From positions 18,664,501-18,728,500 of the forward strand of contig NC_088311.1 in the NCBI RefSeq assembly GCF_910592395.1: a stretch of DNA of 64,000 nucleotides, given 5' to 3'. Positions within the stretch are counted from its first letter, which is position 1; each line of letters begins with the position of its first letter. This document shows, piece by piece, positions 56,901 through 64,000 of the stretch. This stretch comes from Lineus longissimus. Lineage: Eukaryota; Nemertea; Pilidiophora; Heteronemertea; Lineidae. The notes beneath the pieces are model-generated. The model was not told where the DNA came from and did no database searches. It saw only the letters and a list, made by a program, of their open reading frames with translations. Both the position numbers and the translations under genes were made by a program.

Positions 56901-59900
56901 TTTTGCGGCCGTTCAGGGCTTCCGATAACCCAGTCTTCTCTGTTCATGGCCTTGCTAAGGGCAATATGATTGAGGTGCCTGATTCCTGTCTAATCACCAC
57001 AAATTGCACCACTATTCTAGCAGTGTGATACTGCTAATAACGCCTTTCACCTCTTTTATCTTCTTTTACGTCTTTATCCTCTCTCCTCATTTACCTCTTT
57101 TATACTTCTCATTTTACGTCCTTTATACACTTTCATCTCTGAGAGTCCTTATACGCCTCCTTTTGCCTCTCTTGTATATTTTTAATTCGTTTATATGAAC
57201 ACCCCTTCTTTAACCTTTAACACATTTTTATACTTCACAACTTCTTTTGCCTCGTTTATACAATATACTTACAAGAAATCGTTCGTCCATGCAATCAATA
57301 TGCGGTCCAATGATGGTGAAATATTTGATTCCCTGGGGCGGTGATGCATAGGGGATGTCGATAACGCATCGCAAGTAATACCGTACAGTTCCTATTTTAC
57401 TTTCAAACGAACAAGGCAACGCACTCTCAGGCAGCTGGAACTCCATTGGAAAGTGGTGCTTGCCACGGGGTAGGATAGGTATGGATCCTTCTTCGTCTTT
57501 ACCTGAAAATAAAATAAAGAATAAATGAAAGCAAGTAGAAGACTGTGCTCTCATCAACTGGCAACAGGTATACGTTTGCAATATGGCAACGGCCTCACGG
57601 CTTTTCTCCTTTTTATATCGGCGGGCAAGGAACGTCCATCTCAACGACAACAACAACAAGTGCCATCTCCTGTGTTGACGTTGTGTAATATGGGTGCAAA
57701 ATGTGGTGCAAAATCTGTATGAGCTGCATCCCTATGGTTTAGAATTCTATCAATGAGTGCAAATTAATATAATCTGCGTCAGAAAAATACCAATTCAAGA
57801 AAACCTGCAGTTTTGGTATTTCGGTTGCGAATGTATAGTGCGTGGTAACTTTTGCCTATCCTAGGACCGGGTCGGCTCGGTAACTTGGACGACCTGCGTG
57901 ATTCTCGGCAAGCGGGGTGTATTACACGTCAGGTCATACATGATCTACAGCACCCTTCTACTTTCAAACTGTCAAAACGTTTAGGAATAGACAAGTTAGA
58001 AGAGGCTCCTTTAAGTACCGGAACAATGAAAATGGCGACTGTTAGCTTCAGATCACACTGAATGTACAGTTTTTTTCCAAATTATTGTCCCGAAACAACT
58101 TAAATTTTGTTCGCTCTTGAACATTTAATGCGATTGATAACAATGTTTATATCTTTTGATACATTCCGCTCAATGATTCTGGAGATACATGCACATGTCT
58201 CGCCAAAGTACGGTTTCCGTATTTTTATGCCCACGCGATAGATATTTCTATGAGGAAATCCGCCACGTTAATTATCATGATCCGGCTTAGCCTGGGCAGC
58301 GTTAAACAGATTGTTCACACAGCAGGTAAATCCCCGAGTTAAAAAAAAAGTTGAATGAAAGAAACAGAGATGTGATCAGATAAGACGGCAGGAGTTTAAA
58401 AAAGATGAAACGAGAAAATGTAAATAATGAGAAATAAGAGTAAATCAGATCTATGACTTCAGCTGGTTATTTTCTTTGAAAAGATGTCATTATTAGGAAG
58501 GCAAAGCAGTGTAGAGGAGGTCAAGCAAGGAAACACGCGTTGAAACAACGAGAGACTCAAGTTGTAGGTAGGTATCGGGTCTTTCCTGCGTCACTTCGAT
58601 TGACCACCTGTCAGGTGGGTTGGGTTCAATTGTCCTCTGTCCTCAGGAAAACGAGTCAGTCAATATAAATATCATATCGAACAGCTGTCATCCAAGGACG
58701 GCCGGGGCGCAGTGCCCTATATAAAGCCATGCTATGTATGATAATGCTGTCACAGATTTTGCCAAGGGCCGGCCGGCACAGATTTTGTCTATCAATGGTA
58801 GATATAATGCCAGTAAGTAGTACTAGTAGAGGCTTTTTCCGACTTGTTAACGGTTTCTCAAAATTTTCCTGATTTATCCGACAAAAGTCCGACATAATGA
58901 GGTGTGAGCCAAACACTTAAGAGTAACCCGAAGTGTGAATACGAATTAGCTCACTGAATAAGGTCACCTCATTAACCCAATTCAACATAGGCCTTTGATC
59001 TTTAACGCCATATTTTGGGAAGCCCTAGTATTTTTCACAAGTTTTCTATAGAAATCCGACCTTTCAGGGGAAAGTCGGACAATGTCGGACCTTTGTCGGA
59101 TAAATTAGGAAAAGTAAGAGAAACCGTTAAGAAGTCGGAAAGAACTCCTACTTGTGTAGGTTTTGCTACCCTAATGAAGAGCTACGAACGACGAAGCATG
59201 AACTATGCAAAATGCTTTGTCGACTAGTGCACTTGTTGAAAATATCCCCTATTCCTCGCACGACTAAGCATTGAAGATGACTAAGGAGTGGAGCGTATGA
59301 TTATACGACAGACCTTCCGCAGTTTGCGAAACCTGCATAATGTAATGCACGTCAAGATAGATAAAAACAAGGTGAAAAAGCCTAAAAAATCTAATGAAAT
59401 TGTTTATACAACTTTAACATTATCGTACCTCTCTATAACTGCTTTACAAAGCGAGCTGCAAAGCAATAACAGCAAGCTACAAGCAGGTAGAATGCACACA
59501 TTCGAAAGGGACTGCTTAACAATTTAATCAAATAAGAAAGCTATACTCTAGTTTCACAGACCTACGATAACTTTAATAACTACGAAATCGACACTGAGGC
59601 CTAGAACATGACGTCATGGCCACCAAAAATATGGTGTTGCCAACCATTTTTTATCCAAATTGAGTATGTTGAATAGCATCGAACGTTCAAATGCATTATA
59701 TGTCTCTTTTCTCAAGGGTTGGACTTGAATATTCAGAAAAGGTCTTTGATCCGTGAAACTAGTCTATTTTCAAGGATTTACAGTTTTTTTTGCAAATTAA
59801 GAAAACATACCTTTCATTTAGAAGTCAGCGAACTAAACAGTGCTATAGTATGCATAAGGTTAACAGGCATGACAAATACTGCACAAGTTGGGGGTTTTCT

Positions 59901-62647
59901 CGTTTTTTATATAATTGCATCATCTTCACGGTGACGTAAGACATGCAGGGAAACTTCGTGCCAAAGTTTCTTTTCCATTTTGGGCAAGACACAATAAATT
60001 ATTTAAGAAGTGTGTACTACATGTACGTACTATTGGTTAAAAATGAAGACTTTGAAGAATTTTGTTCATAAAACCCTACGTCAAATTTATCATATAGCTA
60101 ATGAACTTAAGGGCCTTCGCCGTTCGTTAAAAATTTTGAATTTGTAATTGAATTAAAAAATGTCCAATTGCCGGAATATACGTACAAAATATAAATTTCA
60201 ACATTGCTGTTGTGTAGACTGATATACAAATACTATGAATACCAAATTCGTATTCATAATAACCGCACTACGGCATTGTGTATTTTAGTGGATTTCTATT
60301 TAACTGGACCACAAGTAATTACGAACGGCGTAGGCCTTTAAGTCATATTAGTACAGTACAATGTACCAATTATTCTTTTTAACGCACGTTGACATATTTC
60401 ACTACAACGACGACGAATTGTTATCAACTACATGCTATTGTTATTAATTATCAGTTGTTTGTCGAAATACTCACACTTTACAATATGTAAGCTACATGTC
60501 TATGCTACTTATTGTGAAATTGCTAATCCGTGAGTGCATTGCACGAACACTATACTGAGAAAGAAACATTAAGCCCTGGAGAATCGACGAAAAACACAGT
60601 AATCTTAATCACATATCAGTCCATAATCGCCTGCACTGGGATTTCATTGATGGTATCTGCCCGAAGACATTATATGCAACAGCGCTAAGCCAAGGAAAAA
60701 CTAACATTATTTTCTCGTAAAGGTTTTTCTCAGTGGTTGGCGTCCTCTTACACCCTTAGAAATGGTTTAAGGGTTTAAAAAACGTTTTTCGGCCAACACA
60801 TATTCGCGCCCCTTAAAGGTTTTTAGGCCACCACAATAGAACTTTTTCAGTTAATAAAAAAGCCTGAAAGGTTTCGTCAAGTTGGATATTTTTAATGGCC
60901 GGGTCTATTTGGCAAGCCGCTCGCCGAACAGGCATCTTTTTTTTGTCCTGTTTGGAGAGCCGCTTGCCAAACAGCACTAAAAGCCACCCTGTTCGGCCAG
61001 CCGGGCTTGCCAAACAGGTAAAAAATCTACCCTGTTTGGCGAGCTGGAGACTTTACTTTAATATTAATGAGTTCGGCTCTCCATTCAGGACAAGAAAAAG
61101 TCGCTGTTTGGTAAGCCGGGCTTGCCAAGTAGTCACTTCCTTTTTTAATTGGGTTTTTCACGATGCTAAAAAACCTCAAAGGGGTGTATATCTGTGTTGG
61201 CCGAAAAGCATTTAACGGTCAATGAAGAGCTAAAAAAAGCCTTAACTTCTTAAAAAGTATACTCTTTCGATAAAGCGTCGGGTCACGCTGGATTTTGCCT
61301 CAGATACGAAATGGCTGCCAGATAGCATGAAATTCAGTCTTGGATGGCTCATTTTGCTCATCCTTTTTTTCTTAATATTGAGTTCTATATATTGGTACAG
61401 GAAGCAGCCTCAGTGTTCCGGAAGACTGATCTGCATGAGCTTCATGGTCATGTAAATTCAAGGGAACATGGCCGCCAAAGAGACCCACCGAATGGGCCAG
61501 AACTGTATCTCCTCTGCACGAGTAATGACAACAGTTTTGATGTCTACAAGGGTATCTAGGTTTTCAGGATCAAAGTACATTGTATGCTTTTAAGAAATGA
61601 TTCTTTTTGTAAGGTACAATTGGCCTAATTAGTGATTCTCCAAAGAAATTACATGTACTACTAAGATCTATGCTATTTGCTACAACACTACACTAAATTT
61701 ATTACCACTTTACAGGTGCACGATGCATAGGCTTGAAAATGTTTATAATTACTTTCTAGTGGGACAACGTGGTGGTGGTTGTTCCTACCTTTCCCCCACA
61801 CCACAGCTTTATCTTCGAGGAAATGGTGATCCTCCTTCACCGTCCGACGCTCGCCACTTCGCATAATCTTCCATTCTACGTGCGCCTTCCCTCGTAAATT
61901 TACACGAATTCCTGAAAGTGATGAATACAGGGCGAAATATACAACTTGCAATTCAAATCTGGTAATAGGCAGGTTTCGCAACTCCTACGAACGACGAAGT
62001 ACGAACGACGAAGGTCTGTCGTGTCATCAAGCCATGTGCTGATTCATTTACGCGACACTCGTAAATCATCTTCTGTACTAATTATATTTGTACGAGGAAT
62101 CGAGAAACTTTCGAAAAAAGTCGTCAATAAAGTACATTTACATGCAAGTTCTTCGTACTTCGTTGTTCGTAGCCCTAATTCGTAAGCGTTGCGAATCATG
62201 CCTACTGTCGGCGTCCAGATTACGATTGCGCGACGGACCGCAAATATTGTGCGTCGGAGTGTGAATCCGCCTCTATGTGATGTTACCGTTTGTGCAACGA
62301 TTGAAATCTGAATTTTCTTAAAAATAGCTAAAATGGCCTTTGAAGGTCACATTTATTGATATTCTGTCAAAATAGTGATTCAATCAAAAGCAGCAGTAGC
62401 CTTTTCCAAATTAAAGGCTATCCAAGTAATTTGTTAACTGATTGTGGGGACGGAACTAATTATTTAGCAATCGTTAACTTGACTCATACAAAGCCCTATG
62501 TAATCTTAAAGTCATTGAAGCAAAACTAAACTGACCTTTGATTTTGATATTTTCGATATTCTCCACCAGCACGTGCCCTTTGAGTTTCTCGCCGGCATAG
62601 TATACCTCCTTCTCCAACTCGATATCAAACCGTTTGATGTAATCCAT
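53982..62647 (-). CDS. Arrestin-domain-containing protein (alpha-arrestin, 7 coding exons)
   Basis: Exons in transcript order are 62536-62647, 61789-61911, 57273-57502, 56619-56798, 55826-56026, 54995-55106 and 53982-54301. All are GT..AG and in frame, giving 425 aa. The arrestin N domain spans about residues 1-155: IKRFDIELEKEVYYAGEKLK, then IRVNLRGKAHVEWK, then LPRGKHHFPMEFQLPESALP and IGTVRYYLRCVIDIP. The arrestin C domain spans ~165-330: a Cys-rich ACCLCCGKGPVSLSA, SAYCCGENMKLKCEI, and LEIDFPLTIATVPFR. The family normally recruits NEDD4-type ubiquitin ligases through C-terminal PPxY motifs to drive cargo sorting and endocytosis. This protein's tail (~340-425) has no PPxY; it is Glu/Lys-rich and ends TTTV, a class I PDZ-ligand shape. 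The start at MDYIKRF fits the family, but the frame is open to the acceptor at 62672, so a coding 5' exon is possible. Confidence 0.93.
55592..55772 (-). pseudogene. Diverged duplicate of part of ARRDC exon 5, without a donor
   Basis: This 181-bp unit is a tandem copy of 55773-55953, which covers the 3' part of ARRDC exon 55826-56026 and the start of its intron. TGTACCTTTTTCAAATAT begins both (55591 and 55772). Read on the minus strand, the copy keeps an open frame with NPTTEVHLDMYKVLQTR where the exon has MPTTVVDVCKVLQIYYV. The donor GTAAGTTTG has become ATGAGTTTG, so this copy cannot splice at the same place. Confidence 0.75.
56094..56234. mobile_element. 141-bp palindromic MITE in ARRDC intron 4
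   Basis: The ends are AGTTTCAGC and GCTGAAACT. The inner arms AACGTATCCGTATCGATTTT ACG and CGTAAAACCGATACGGATACGT pair around a ~35-bp centre. The shortened copy at 40312-40397 shares both ends. Confidence 0.8.
57044..57265. repeat. Pyrimidine-rich degenerate repeat beside an ARRDC splice donor
   Basis: Plus-strand variants of CCTCTTTTATACTTC and TTTTACGTCCTTTATAC recur every ~15-20 bases. On the transcribed (minus) strand of ARRDC this is a purine-rich tract that begins just inside intron 3, a few bases after the donor of exon 57273-57502. Confidence 0.6.
58821..59158. mobile_element. Fold-back element with ~76-bp inverted arms (ARRDC intron 2)
   Basis: The left arm 58821-58895 reads CCGACTTGTTAACGGTTTCT and ends TTTATCCGACAAAAGTCCGA. 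The right arm 59082-59158 is its reverse complement with few mismatches (TTTGTCGGATAAATTAGGAA, then GAGAAACCGTTAAGAAGTCG). The loop is 186 bp and carries extra copies of AAAGTCGGACA. There is no ORF. Confidence 0.85.
60110..60337. mobile_element. 228-bp MITE with TTAA target duplication (copy 2, ARRDC intron 2)
   Basis: The left end is GGGCCTTCGCCGTTCGTTAA. The right end reversed is AGGCCTACGCCGTTCGTAAT. TTAA flanks both sides (60106-60109 and 60338-60341). The interior matches 52194-52402. A piggyBac- or Kolobok-type mover is likely from the TTAA site, but the terminal sequence is unlike the 25624 family. Confidence 0.8.
60781..61215. mobile_element. Fold-back element with internal CTGTTTGGCAAGC palindromes (ARRDC intron 2)
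   Basis: The outer arms are 60781-60828 (GTTTTTCGGCCAACACATAT, then CCCCTTAAAGGTTTTTAGG) and 61165-61215 (the reverse: AAAAAACCTCAAAGGGGTGT, then GTGTTGGCCGAAAAGC). Inside are four short palindromes built from CTGTTTGG(C/A)(A/G)AGC and its reverse: 60908-60931, 60948-60974, 60989-61017 and 61104-61128. A single half-site lies at 61032-61046. Confidence 0.8.
61966..62204. mobile_element. 239-bp MITE with TAGGCAGG...GAACGACGAAG ends (ARRDC intron 1)
   Basis: The left end TAGGCAGGTTTCGCAACTCC then TACGAACGACGAAG, and the right end reversed TAGGCATGATTCGCAACGCT then TACGAACAACGAAG, form the terminal repeats. GTACGAACGACGAAGG repeats inside the left arm. It sits 54 bases upstream (transcript sense) of ARRDC exon 61789-61911. 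A related copy is at 41731-41934. Confidence 0.8.
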
Positions 62648-62671
62648 GCCTGATCGATGATCATAGCTCTC
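62645..62671 (-). promoter_or_regulatory. ARRDC start region with an upstream out-of-frame ATG
   Basis: The likely acceptor TTTTATAG ends at 62672 (minus strand). An ATG at 62664-62662 precedes the presumed start ATG (62647-62645) by 17 bases, in another frame. Its context (GCTATGA) is weaker than that of the main start (GGCATGG). If the mRNA starts here or upstream, the first ATG could dampen translation. Confidence 0.45.
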
Positions 62672-64000
62672 CTATAAAATACAAAACACAAAACACAAGT
62701 TATAAAATACAAAATACATAACACGAACTCCTAATATTCAATTTGAATGAACAGTACTTTTCTGGTCCACGTAGTATCGCGGTTGAAAGTCCATGGGCTG
62801 GGAAAGTGTAGGTTGGATCCCTCGGTCATATCATAGGCATTTCCCCGCTGGAGATAAGAAATTAATACTGGCTAAAACCAGGCAATCCTGGAAAATCTTT
62901 CCAAAATAAAGTGTACCTTCTTTCAGATAACGATTGATTATCTTCCGAATCAAGCGGCCCAATCTTGTGTAGCAGGCGCACGTATGTTGCTGCCTCAATG
63001 ACGAATTTAGGGGCTTGCGCATGAGGCCCCTATTAGTCGGAGACTGAGCAAAGATTTATCAGGGTGCTTCTCCACAAGAGGCGTATAACTACTTCTTCTC
63101 ATTTAGCTCTCCATTGTCCGGAAATATTTTCATTTCCAATTTTCTTCTGAGGGAGCGTACACGAATACCCTATCCTTATTTTCAAAAACTGCAACTACAG
63201 CGCTTTCTAAATGGGGGCTGCGCCATCCGTCCCCCTTTCCATTATTTGGCGAATCCGTATCTGCTGTTCGAAGCTTTTGTCGATCTCTACTCAGAATTGC
63301 TTGGACGGTTACGAGCAGGAGATTTTTTGGATAAAACCACGACTGCGTTGTCTATAGAAAGACCGTAGTACCAAGGGTATGTCAATTTGGCCCTCACAAA
63401 GTAATGCACTGATAGGCCATTCTTATGCATTCCAACATCTAATACGCCCCTCGGCTGCTTTTTATAATCTTTAATCTTGTCCACTATTGAGAAATCAATC
63501 ACTGAAGAGGCAGTAACACAATCTCATTTTCTGCTGCTGTAGATCGCTAAGATAAGCAGCGTGTACATTGCATGCACCATAAGCTGCAGCAAGAAAACGC
63601 AGTTAATGCAGACGGACTGGCGTTACCTATGCAAGCTTAAGCACCTTCGGCAGTGTCGATTCAGTTGCGTTTGTCAGTTTCGGGTCGATTCAACATGTTC
63701 AAAGGGAGTCGACCAGAACATAAGTGCAAATCCCCCAATGAAGATGTCATTGGCGGAAAAAACTACTTGTTTTGACCCCGATTCTAAAAACTGTTTTAAA
63801 ATGACTATACAAAGAAATGAGTGTCGAAATAGTCAATTCTCATGATCACTCTGCCACTTGCGCGACCTCGTCAAAATCGTCATTGGTGGCCACGCGGACT
63901 GATATTCCAAGATGCCGACGACAAATTACTAATACGTTAGAGGGACTACATGTTGTAGTATGTCCTCAAAGTTTACCTTTTTACCTCGTGATCAGTCCCT
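62672..64000. other. Upstream of the ARRDC first coding exon
   Basis: A 5' exon and promoter of the minus-strand ARRDC gene should lie here or beyond the window, but I cannot place them. The ORFs at 63114 and 63561 show no family resemblance, and no repeat is obvious. Confidence 0.35.

Noticed and set aside
57228-57659. Continuous 143-aa minus-strand ORF as its own gene
   Set aside because: Only 57273-57502 is coding; it is the third ARRDC exon with good splice sites on both sides, and the flanks are intron read-through.
1-64000. CRISPR array, operon or bacterial defence system
   Set aside because: The gene structures are eukaryotic, and the tandem repeats lack the alternating repeat-spacer pattern with unique spacers.

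Overview
The window is genomic DNA from a non-vertebrate animal, most likely a marine bilaterian. The genes have many exons, GT..AG introns and animal-type products (an SLC6 transporter, an arrestin-domain protein, TMEM68 and TMEM74 relatives). The DNA is AT-rich, carries many short MITE- and SINE-like repeats, and is full of short motifs such as ACATGTAC and TAGGCCTA that are common in marine invertebrate genomes. I cannot tell a deuterostome (hemichordate, echinoderm) from a lophotrochozoan by eye.

Four genes are well supported. (1) 10116-10562 (+) is a single-exon TMEM74-family two-pass membrane protein. (2) 18495-22144 (+) is TMEM68, an ER glycerolipid acyltransferase relative, complete in 7 coding exons (326 aa). 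(3) 31734-46961 (+) is an SLC6 Na+/Cl- coupled transporter, nearest by eye to glycine transporters, complete in 12 coding exons (633 aa). (4) 62647-53982 (-) is an arrestin-domain-containing (ARRDC / alpha-arrestin) protein in 7 coding exons (425 aa). In all three spliced genes every exon joins in frame at GT..AG sites. A fifth ORF (28899-29255) looks like the C-terminal end of a transposon-associated protein with an acidic tail.

The rest is repeats: a degenerate ~575-bp tandem array (4.2-5.8 kb), two degenerate minisatellites (8.8-9.5 and 10.9-11.6 kb), a 3 x 60 bp repeat (17.5 kb), a 146-bp satellite with alternating dimers (27.9-28.9 kb), and at least eight families of inverted-repeat (MITE-like) elements, many inside introns. 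One MITE is nested in another within an SLC6 intron. A 650-bp element in SLC6 intron 1 carries a Myb/SANT-like coding fragment, and SLC6 intron 3 holds the 3' end of a dead LINE.

The observations most worth a second look are two local exon duplications. The end of SLC6 exon 1, with its splice donor, is repeated three times in tandem, and the second donor is in frame. Half of an ARRDC exon is duplicated in the next intron with a lost donor. The ARRDC protein also lacks PPxY motifs and ends in a PDZ-ligand-like tail. The four genes have no evident functional link to one another. I saw no operon, CRISPR array, or other new multi-gene system here.
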